The notes under the pieces: generated by a model
Databases searched by the model: none
The model's input: the letters and a program-made list of their open reading frames with translations, nothing else
Told to the model about the DNA's origin: nothing
Translations under genes and position numbers: made by a program
Part shown: in pieces, positions 27,145 to 35,255 of the stretch
How positions within the stretch are numbered: the first letter of the stretch is position 1
How the letters are laid out: each line of letters starts with the position of its first letter
NCBI GenBank assembly: GCA_948467875.1
Contig: CAOKFZ010000001.1
Coordinates: 1-61,888, forward strand
DNA from: an uncultured Clostridium sp.
GTDB lineage: Bacteria > Bacillota > Clostridia > TANB77 > CAG-508
DNA: 61,888 bases
Direction of reading: 5' to 3'

Positions 27145-28475
27145 CTATTGTGCTAAATCCCAAGCTGTGCCGTTCCAATTCATCTTCGCATTCGCAGGCA
27201 ATTTCACAAGTGGACGAATGCCAAAATGCACATAGTTATATTCATAAGCGCCTACCCCACCGCCATAAAGTACACGCCACACGCCATTAGTGTTATCAGA
27301 ATACACCGACGCCAACCAGTAAGCATCTGCTTTAGCAACACTTGTAATAATATACGGTATAACTTTGTTTGTTACTGTAAAACCTGTATCAATGCCTAAA
27401 GCATTCGAATAAGATGTGCCATACTTTACATTATAACTCTCACAAAATTGTGCTTTTGTCGGTCCTCCAGTTGCCGTTGCTCCACTAAAACCAATTGCAT
27501 ATGCATTCCAATTACTTTCAGTAGTCAACCAATTAACCAAGTTTGTTTGGCTACTTCCATATACTTTATAATTTCCATTTGTACGTATTTCACTTGTAAT
27601 CGTCATTCCACTACTTGGTACATAATCTCTTGAAATCAAATAAACACTATTTCCATCATTAAGAATACTTGCCAATCCGTTACATCATTGGCTGAATAAT
27701 TCACTTTATCTCCATAATATTCTGGCTTAATTGCTGCTGTTCCAGCTAATGTTTCCCACACAGCATATAAAGTCACGTTCTGTGCTTCCATTGTAAAACT
27801 TCCTGAAGTCGTATACTCTGGCGTTGTCGCTGTGCTGCTTGTCGCCCAACCTAGAAAATTTGCACCTTTTTTCGTTGGTTTTGTCGTAAAATCAATGCTC
27901 ACGCTTTCTCCTGCTGCATATTTTTTCGTGGCTGGTCCGCCTTGTCCGCCATTGGCATCATACGAAACTGTGTATTTTGTCACAATTTGATTGCCGCTTA
28001 ATTCGCCATCAATTGTTACAGTTCCGTCTGGATTTAAGGTTCCAATTTCTAAGCCTTCGTAAGTTAATGTTCCGTTTTCGTCACATAAAATTTCTGCTCC
28101 ATTAGACAGCTCTACACCTTTTTCCAATTCTGCTTTGACGTACTCATTCGCACTTGCAAAATTGTTGTCTTTCATGTAGTAATCCATTTGCAATTCTGCA
28201 ATTTTTAATTCAATTTCTTCCTTAATTTGTGCCATATTCGTGATGTCAACTGCCTTTGTCGCCCTCCCTAAAATACCATTGCTGCCAGCCACCAAATTAA
28301 TTGACACACCAGCTAAAATTAATAACACAATAATGGTCACAACAAGTGCCACTAACGTAATTCCTGAGGCTGTTCGAAATTTATGAGTTACAGCCCCAAA
28401 ATGTTGTTTGCTTGTCAAACCGTATTCCTTATTTTTTGCTTCGCCCAAACGCTCCCCTACATTTTTTTGTTTCAT
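27145..28475 (-). pseudogene. Pilin-like surface protein with InlB-type repeat, frame broken without CGG
   Basis: The N-terminal region has a type IV pilin-like leader and helix (SGITLVALVVTIIVLLILAG). A coiled region is followed by one Listeria-Bacteroides/InlB B-repeat (YTVSYDANGGQGG to VTLYAVW). The C-terminal 175 residues end AYWLASVYSDNTNGVWRVLY and FGIRPLVKLP, a lectin-like variable-domain pattern common in gut Clostridia. The two halves are in different frames, and joining them needs one extra base near 27659-27662 (TTCTTAATG should read TTCTTAAATG). The shift is in the opposite sense to the CGG sites. Either a true mutation or a homopolymer error. Confidence 0.7.
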
Positions 28476-28726
28476 AAAAAATCCTCCCTTTTACTTTTTC
28501 TACACAAAATTTATATGATAAAAGTATATCGGATTTATTTTATTATGTCAATAAATGTTACTAAATTGTAATCATTGTTACAGAAATTTAATATTTTTAG
28601 AAAATAGTCTTTTCTTAAAAATATCATTCTTTAAAATTTCCAAAATCGATTTTAAGCCCATTTTTCTAAAAAATCGATTTCAAACTCAAATTTCTTCTAA
28701 AACTGGCTAAATTGAAACTAGAAGTA

Positions 28727-28792
28727 GCTAATATTTTAAAAAAATATTAGCTAAGTTATCCGTAATTCACTTCGTTCAAACGGCTAACTTAT
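28727..28792. repeat. Two-hairpin dispersed repeat, copy 2
   Basis: AGCTAATATTTT/AAATATTAGCT hairpin followed by CTAAGTTATCCGTAA, CTTCGT and ACGGCTAACTTA, the same order as copy 1. Confidence 0.6.
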
Positions 28793-28970
28793 TTTAGAGG
28801 TATTCTAGATTTTATACGAGACTTTTCAATTTTTTAGCGACGCATTTTAAGACCCAAAAAGGCCCTTGAAATTTAAAAGTAGACATAACTATCGTCTCAG
28901 GCATAAAATGCCTTAAATCGAATTTTAGGCATTTTTCCAGCGATTTGAATTTTTGAAATATTTTTAAAAG

Positions 28971-29010
28971 AGCTGCAGAAAAAACTTACTATATTAAGTT
29001 TTTTGCAGCT
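28971..29010 (-). terminator. Terminator after spoIVA
   Basis: Long hairpin AGCTGCAAAAAACTTAA / TTAAGTTTTTTCTGCAGCT on the minus strand, directly downstream of spoIVA. Confidence 0.75.
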
Positions 29011-29034
29011 CCCCTACACATGGTTTCCATGCAT

Positions 29035-30513
29035 TTACAATATAATACAAATTAATCCGCCGCTACCTTCATTGACAATTCTTTGCAGCGTTTCTTGCAA
29101 TTTTCCTTGCGCATCTTCTGGCATTTTATTTAGCTTGTTTTGCAGACCTTCATTGACTAATTCATGCAAACTTTTGCCAAAAATATTGGATTCCCAAATT
29201 TTCTTTGGATCATTTTCAAATTCTGAAAGCAAATATTTAACCAAATCTTCGGACTGTTTCTCACTTCCGACAATCGGCGAAACCTCTGTTTCTGTATCAA
29301 TTTTTATCATATGAATAGAAGGCGCCTTCGCTTTCAATTTCACTCCATATTTTTGCCCTTGTTTGACAATTTCAGGCTCTTCCAAAATCAAATCATCAAT
29401 TCCCGGAGTTACAATTCCATAGCCTTTTTCGTTTACCTCATGCAAAGCATACGCCAATTTGTTGTATTCCCTTTGCGCACTTGCCAGTTCTGTCATACAT
29501 GAAAATAGTTCGCCTTCGTTTTTGATTTCAACCCCTGTAATTTCGGTCAGCGTATTGTAGAATAAACTGTCCTGCAACTCCACGCCAATAGTTACAACAC
29601 CATTTCCAAGATTGATTTCGTCCACATTGACCTTTTTGATTTCTTCGCATTCCTCCAATTTGGCATAACGGTCATTGACGTCTTTTAGACGTTTCGTGTT
29701 TTCAAAAGTTTCTTGCACTTTTTCAAACAAGTTCGCTTTTAGCGTGTTTCCAGCGCCCAAACCATTAATCCATCTTGGGAAACGAATATTGATTTTGTCA
29801 ATCATAAATTCATACAACAATTTCGAAAAAATCTCGTTGATATCCTCCAAGCTAAGATTTTCGCAATTGATTGGCATGACTGGAGTTTGATATTTTTCCG
29901 CTAGGCGATTTGCCATTTCCAAACTGTAATTATCCATTGGATTTTGGCAATTCATCAAAATAATAAAAGGCTTATTCAATTCCTTCAATTCATTAATAAC
30001 CCTGCTCTCAGGCTCTTCGTAATCCTCACGAGGAATGTCTGTGATACTTCCATCCGTTGTAATCACAATTCCGACTGTCGAATGTTCCACAATTACTTTT
30101 CTTGTGCCAAGCTCAGCTGCTGTCTCAAAGGGCATTTCTTGCTCTGCCCAAGGCGTTTTCACCATACGAGGCGTGTCATCTTCCAAATAACCAAGTGCAT
30201 TATTGACCAAATAGCCCACACAATCCACTAATCTGGTTCTCATTTTCATGTTGTCAGCCAAACTAATTTCAATTGCTTCGTTTGGAATAAATTTGGGCTC
30301 GGTTGTCATAATGGTTCTGCCGCCTGCACTTTGTGGAAGCTCGTCGATGGCTCGCTCTCTTTTGTAGTCATTGTCAATGTTTGGCAAAACCAACAGTTCC
30401 ATAAATCGTTTGATAAAAGTCGATTTTCCAGTTCTTACCGGACCCACCACACCAATATAAATATCCCCATCAGTTCTGTTTTTGATGTCCTCGTATATTT
30501 CAAAATTTTCCAT
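29035..30513 (-). CDS. spoIVA: Stage IV sporulation protein A, coat-basement ATPase
   Basis: 492 residues, full length. Walker A motif GPVRTGKS at about 24-31 and the sensor region VDCVGYLVNNALGYLEDD; it starts MENFEIYEDIKNRTDGDIYI, characteristic of SpoIVA. It polymerises on the outer forespore membrane using ATP and forms the platform for the spore coat. Ends in the usual hydrophobic tail (GGLICIIL). Several CGG trinucleotides occur as GGC GGN or GTC GGA, all out of frame. Confidence 0.96.
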   Translation of the reverse strand: MENFEIYEDIKNRTDGDIYIGVVGPVRTGKSTFIKRFMELLVLPNIDNDYKRERAIDELPQSAGGRTIMTTEPKFIPNEAIEISLADNMKMRTRLVDCVGYLVNNALGYLEDDTPRMVKTPWAEQEMPFETAAELGTRKVIVEHSTVGIVITTDGSITDIPREDYEEPESRVINELKELNKPFIILMNCQNPMDNYSLEMANRLAEKYQTPVMPINCENLSLEDINEIFSKLLYEFMIDKINIRFPRWINGLGAGNTLKANLFEKVQETFENTKRLKDVNDRYAKLEECEEIKKVNVDEINLGNGVVTIGVELQDSLFYNTLTEITGVEIKNEGELFSCMTELASAQREYNKLAYALHEVNEKGYGIVTPGIDDLILEEPEIVKQGQKYGVKLKAKAPSIHMIKIDTETEVSPIVGSEKQSEDLVKYLLSEFENDPKKIWESNIFGKSLHELVNEGLQNKLNKMPEDAQGKLQETLQRIVNEGSGGLICIIL

Positions 30514-30660
30514 AAAAATACCTCCGCTATCGATTTGTACATCTTTATATTTACAATACTATTCGGACGATACCGTTTTATGACAAAATCTTTTTTAAAT
30601 GCTCTAACTTTTTAGACTGCCTCGGCTTCTTGACATTTTATGTAAAATATGATATAATAA

Positions 30661-30694
30661 AAGGTTAGGGTAAAATTATTTCTTATCCTAACCT
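30661..30694 (-). terminator. Terminator after small gene 30714
   Basis: AGGTTAGGA/CCCTAACCT hairpin followed by TTTTATTA on the minus strand. Confidence 0.75.
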
Positions 30695-30713
30695 CTTATG
30701 CAACTTCGGAACT

Positions 30714-30926
30714 TTAAAAGTCAATTCCGCGTATCTTTCCAAATGAATTATATTTTTGGTCATCAGCATCAGATGGTTCTAATTCTTCATCCGACGCATT
30801 TTCGGCAGCACACATATCGCGCCAAGTTATAAACGAAGAATAAGTAGGTCTACTTCTCCCAAAAATCACATTCATTGCGGCTTCCATATCGAATGCAATC
30901 CCCGTGTGTACTCCTTCAAATTTCAT
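30714..30926 (-). CDS. Small hypothetical protein behind a strong promoter
   Basis: 70 residues (MKFEGVHTGIAFDMEAAMNV and onward), C-terminal half acidic (NASDEELEPSDADDQ). Ribosome site AAAAGGAGG, perfect sigma-A promoter and a terminator, so a real monocistronic gene. No family recognised. One of three such short genes in the window. Confidence 0.72.
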   Translation of the reverse strand: MKFEGVHTGIAFDMEAAMNVIFGRSRPTYSSFITWRDMCAAENASDEELEPSDADDQKYNSFGKIRGIDF

Positions 30927-30973
30927 CTGAATTCCTCCTTTTCTCCTATAAAATGTTCACTAACAACATTTTT

Positions 30974-31002
30974 ATTATACTATCAGAATAAACGATTGTC
31001 AA
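30974..31002 (-). promoter_or_regulatory. Sigma-A promoter of small gene 30714
   Basis: TTGACA, 17 bases, TATAAT on the minus strand. Confidence 0.88.
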
Positions 31003-31054
31003 GAACTTAACAAGAACGAAATTCCATTAAACAAAAATTAGAACAGTGATTGGG

Positions 31055-33293
31055 CTATTCTGGTTGTTCTAAATCCGCCAACTTATCTTTCAAACCTGTA
31101 TTACGTTTTTTGATGTCAAAATTGCGAACCATCATTTCAATCAAATTACGATTTCCAATCACAATCAGCATTTTCTTTGCGCGTGTCATGCCTGTATAAA
31201 GCAAATTACGCGTCAAAAGCATGCTAGATGCCTGTGGCACAACCAAAATCACGACATCAAATTCGCTTCCGTTGTGCCTTGTGAATGGTAATCGCGTAGG
31301 CATGTTCCAATTGGTCCAATTCCGAAAAAGCATACCAAGCCGTTTTTCCGTCATCAAACTCGACCTCTATATTTTTATCGGTATTGTTAATTTTTGAAAG
31401 AATGCCTAATTCTCCATTAAAAACACCACTTCCGTGTTCTGTGCCTAAACCAGTCGTAACATTTCGCTTTTCCCAATAAATATCGTAGTTATTTTTAATT
31501 TGCATCACGCGGTCGCCCTCACGGAACTCAATCTCGCCATACGTTTTGCACTTGATTTCTTCTGTTTTCGGATTCAGCACATTTTGCAAATTTTTATTGA
31601 GTTCTTTGGTGCCAAGCTTCCCTTTTTTGGTTGGTGTCAAAATTTGAATATTTTGAAGGAAATCATAATCCCCATAATTTTTCAGCCTGCCATTGCTCAA
31701 ACTGATTACTTGGTATAAAATTTTATCTGAATTTGCTTCATTAATATAAAAGAAATCTTCTAGTGAATCTTCCTCGTAATCTTTTTGTTGCGTAAAACTA
31801 ATCCCCTTGTTCACATTATGTGAATTCACAATAATTTTACTTTTCGCAGCTTGCCTAAAAATTTTATCCAAAGAAACAGTCGCAAATTTTTTGCTTTCGA
31901 TTAAATCACGTAGAATGTTGCCTGGTCCCACTGACGGAAGCTGATTAACATCTCCCACAAAAACCAATTTGGTGCCCAAATAAACAGCCTTAACAATGTA
32001 ATTCATCAAAAAAATATCCACCATTGACATCTCATCAATCACAATTACATCTGCATCAATCGGCGCCATCTCATGGTCAATATTTTTCAATTTGTCATCT
32101 TCGATTTTCCCAATTTCTAACAATCGATGAATGGTTTTCGCGTCTTCGCCAGTTGTCTCGTACATTCTTTTGGCAGCACGTCCAGTTGGCGCACACAAAA
32201 CAATTTTCTTTTTATGTTCTTTGTAAATCTCAATCAAACATTTGATAATCGTGGTTTTTCCAGTACCAGGACCGCCTGTAATAATCGACACATTGTTCTC
32301 GTTGACTTGCGCGATTGCTTCAAATTGCTTTTCAGATAACTTAATTGTCATTTTTTCGCCTTGCTTCTGAATTTCTTTTTCAAAATGCTTAATTTCTTTC
32401 ACATTCTGGCAGTGATTTAATAAATCTAAACGTTCGCATATATTTTTTTCCGCCTTATAAAAAGGATACAAATACACCCAATCGATTTCTTCGCGTTTTT
32501 CAATCACAATTTCCTCTGCCATACTCAAATTAATCAGATTATTCATAATATTTTCTTGCGAAACTTCCAAAACTTGTTCCACATATTGCAACAAATTTTC
32601 CTGAATAACACAAGTATGCCCATTATAACTTGACACCAAAAGCGCATATTTGATGCCACTTTTAATGCGATCATCCGAATTTTGTGAAATGCCAATTTGA
32701 AGTGCAATTTTATCAATTTTCGTAAAATCCACGCCATACGCCACATCCACCAAAACATACGGATTTTCTGCAATTTTTTCGATGGCGTTTTTACCAAGTG
32801 CATCATACACTTTTTTAGCATTGTTTGCCCCAATTCCGAACTTTTCTAGGAAACTCACAATCTGCCAAACTTCCCATTTTTCATTAAATTCTTCGCCAAT
32901 TTCGATGGCTCGTTCTTCTGTAATTCCTTTTACTTCAGCTAACTTTTTATAATCTGTTTGAAAAATTTGCAATGTTTGGTCCCCAAATTTCTCAATTATT
33001 CTTTTGGCTGTGGCAGGTCCAATTCCTTTAATCGTACCACTTGCCAAATATTTCGCAAGCGACTCCACCGTTTGCGGCATTAATTTTTCAAAGGAATCAA
33101 TTTTAAATTGCTCACCATAATCTTGATGCACCACCATTTTGCCATATAACTTTAGAGAATCTCCAATTTCCACAAATGGCAAATAGCCAACAACTGTCAG
33201 CGTTTCATTGCCTAGTGTTGTAAAAATAGCAATCGTATAATTATTTGTGTCGTTTTGATATAAAAATTCTTCGACTTGACCTTCTAATTCCAT
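31055..33293 (-). CDS. recD2: RecD2-type helicase, needs +1 shift at CGG
   Basis: 5'-3' DNA helicase of superfamily 1B, RecBC-independent. N-terminal OB/HhH region (KGIGPATAKRIIEKFG), Walker A TGGPGTGKTTIIK, DEMSMVD as motif II, SVGPGNILRDL and a C-terminal motif region. The frame breaks at CGG 31269-31271; skipping C gives ITIHKAQGSEFDVVILV, the conserved motif of this family, then LLYTGMTRAKKMLIVIG. Full length 745 residues. The unshifted product stops four residues past the break and lacks the last helicase motif. Confidence 0.94.
31268..31271 (-). other. CGGA +1 frameshift site in recD2
   Basis: Context GCA CAA CGG AAG CGA. Dropping C gives CAA GGA AGC GAA, Gln-Gly-Ser-Glu, the family motif HKxQGSE. 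Confidence 0.92.
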
Positions 33294-33312
33294 TGAGCAC
33301 CTCGCATTATTT

Positions 33313-34974
33313 CTATTTTACAAAAATCGTTTTATAATTCGTATAAATTACAAATCCTGGCTTTGCGCCCAGCGACTTTTTCACATATTTCGCTTTGCAA
33401 TAATCTACTGCTACATTAGAACTCATTTTTCCTTTGCTATTTTCTTTTGCCAACTGGGCACATGATAGCAAAACTTCCTCTGGCACCTCTAAATCTTCTG
33501 GATTACGCAACAATATGTGACTTCCATGTATTTTTTGCGTATGAAACCAAATATCATTTTTCCCCGCAAACTTAATGCTCAAATAATCATTTTGCACATT
33601 ATTTTTCCCAACATAAACTGTAAATCCGCCAATTTCTTGGCTCTGCAAAATAATTTCTTTTTCCTTTGTTTTTTTCTTAGAAACTTTATTTTTTTGTTTG
33701 CGAGCCATTTCTTTTTTGGTCATCACATTTTCTGAAATTTCTGCATAAACATCCACAATATCATCAATCGATTTCGCATTTTCCAAAGAAAACACAATCG
33801 ATTCAATATAATCGACTTCCTTTTCTGCCTCTTTTTTCTGCTGCCCAACAATCACAAGCGCATTTTTCAGCTTATTGTATTTTTTGAAATATTGCTGAAT
33901 GTTTTTCTGTACATTGACTTTATGGTCAAGTGGAATGGTCAATAAATTATTGTTGTTATAATAGTTTGGCAAAGTAATTTCGGTTAAGTTTTCATTCACC
34001 TTGATTTGATACAAATTCGCTGTTAGCAATTCCCCATAAATCCTGTAGGTCTCCATATTTTCGCATTCTTTCAATTTTCGATTAATATTTTCCAGTTTTT
34101 TATATACTTTTTTCAAATTCCCAGAAACAATTTGTAACAAATTGCGTCGAGAACTTAAAAAAGCCGACTTTTGCTCTTTTTCAAAATAAATTTCATCCAG
34201 CGCTTCATTGATGGTCTGAGTCTGTTCTTCTTGCACAATCGCATAATCTTTCTCAAACTGCTTCACACAAATATTTTTGGTTCCAAAACTGCTTGTTACT
34301 GATTTCAAATACTGATACATTTGCTTCAAATCTGCCTCAGAAATATTTTTCTCCTCTTTTTGCAAAACCTCCAACGTAGCTTTCACAAATGGTTTACTAA
34401 AACCAATCCAAAGATTTGGCAAACAAGTCATCAAATTTTGATTTTGCACTAAATCCAAAAATTCTTGCTCACTTTCAAGCTCCAAAAAACTCTTCTTTGA
34501 AATTTTCACAAACTCATATGGATGTGCTGGCAAGCAATCCTCCGAATGCTTCAAACTGTCAATAATTACATTGTTTTCGTTAGTCAAAATAAGATTACTT
34601 TGCCTACTCATAATTTGAATCAGCAATTTTCGCACCACCAAATCATTTAATTCATTATAACATTCCAATTTAATTTGAACTGTTCGCTCCAAATCATAAT
34701 TAGAAATATCAATAATTTTTCCGCCGACTAAATATTTTCTGAGCAACATGCAAAAATTCGGTGCATTTTGCGGATTTGGCTTGGTATGCGTTGTCAAATG
34801 CAAACGACATTCATCTGGACTAGCAGACAAAAGCAACATATAATTTGCCCTATTATAAATGCTCAGCACAATTTCATTTTTTGTTGGTTGAAAAACTTTA
34901 TTTACTTTTCCACCTATTAATTGTTTCTGCAATTCAACAATAACAGCCTTTGTCGTTATTCCATCAAATGCCAT
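33313..34974 (-). CDS. rqcH: Ribosome quality control protein RqcH (NFACT family)
   Basis: 553 residues. NFACT-N domain at the start (MAFDGITTKAVIVELQKQLI, with SADE-like and RKYLVGGKI segments), long coiled coil (about 270-420) and NFACT-R at the end (YVGKNNVQNDYLSIKFAG, DIWFHTQKIHGSHILLR). It binds stalled 50S subunits and adds alanine tails to nascent chains. Notable in a genome where an unassigned-like codon (CGG) could stall ribosomes, though that link is inference. No in-frame CGG. Confidence 0.92.
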   Translation of the reverse strand: MAFDGITTKAVIVELQKQLIGGKVNKVFQPTKNEIVLSIYNRANYMLLLSASPDECRLHLTTHTKPNPQNAPNFCMLLRKYLVGGKIIDISNYDLERTVQIKLECYNELNDLVVRKLLIQIMSRQSNLILTNENNVIIDSLKHSEDCLPAHPYEFVKISKKSFLELESEQEFLDLVQNQNLMTCLPNLWIGFSKPFVKATLEVLQKEEKNISEADLKQMYQYLKSVTSSFGTKNICVKQFEKDYAIVQEEQTQTINEALDEIYFEKEQKSAFLSSRRNLLQIVSGNLKKVYKKLENINRKLKECENMETYRIYGELLTANLYQIKVNENLTEITLPNYYNNNNLLTIPLDHKVNVQKNIQQYFKKYNKLKNALVIVGQQKKEAEKEVDYIESIVFSLENAKSIDDIVDVYAEISENVMTKKEMARKQKNKVSKKKTKEKEIILQSQEIGGFTVYVGKNNVQNDYLSIKFAGKNDIWFHTQKIHGSHILLRNPEDLEVPEEVLLSCAQLAKENSKGKMSSNVAVDYCKAKYVKKSLGAKPGFVIYTNYKTIFVK

Positions 34975-35002
34975 GAATTTCTCCTATCTTTCTTAAAATA
35001 AA

Positions 35003-35039
35003 AGCATACAAAATATTGTTTTTTCAATATTTGTATGCC
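35003..35039. terminator. Terminator after tRNA-Leu
   Basis: AGCATACAAAATATTG / CAATATTTGTATGCC hairpin with T-runs on both sides, between tRNA-Leu and rqcH. Confidence 0.75.
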
Positions 35040-35049
35040 TTTTTATGAG

Positions 35050-35132
35050 TGGTGCTGATGGTGGGACTCGAACCCACATGGTTTCCCGCAGCATTTTGAG
35101 TGCTGTGCGTATACCAATTTCGCCACATCAGC
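35050..35132 (-). tRNA. tRNA-Leu(CAA)
   Basis: 83-nt class II tRNA with encoded CCA. Acceptor GCTGATG/CATCAGC pairs fully. Anticodon stem CAGCA/TGCTG with loop CTCAAAA gives anticodon CAA, which reads UUG. The variable arm and GGGTTCGAGTCCC T-arm are canonical. Confidence 0.93.
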
Positions 35133-35224
35133 ATTTAATCTTTATTTATCTTAACACAAAAAATTTTTTTTGTCTACTCTTTTTTCAAAAAAAATTAAAA
35201 AATTAGAAAAATAAGTTACAAAAA

Positions 35225-35247
35225 GCGACTTGCCTCACAAGTCGCTT
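35225..35247 (-). terminator. Terminator after module B
   Basis: AGCGACTTG-TGAGG-CAAGTCGCT hairpin with flanking A/T runs, right after the stop codon of the large coiled-coil gene. Confidence 0.8.
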
Positions 35248-35255
35248 TTATCTTT

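Larger units (their letters stand above)
28476..29034. other. Gene-free 0.56-kb region
   Basis: No coding frame supported. It holds the AT-rich upstream region of the pilin-like gene (28480-28600), a dispersed two-hairpin repeat (28727-28792), a partly palindromic AGGCATAAAATGCCTTAAAT patch near 28899-28918, and the spoIVA terminator (28971-29010). Nothing else seen. Confidence 0.6.

Noticed and set aside
27636..27675. Pilin-like gene break as a CGG site
   Set aside because: The CGG nearby (27677-27679) is out of frame (ACG GAT) and the shift needed is in the opposite sense.
27145..27675. Diversity-generating retroelement target
   Set aside because: The lectin-like tail is suggestive, but there is no reverse transcriptase or template repeat in the window.
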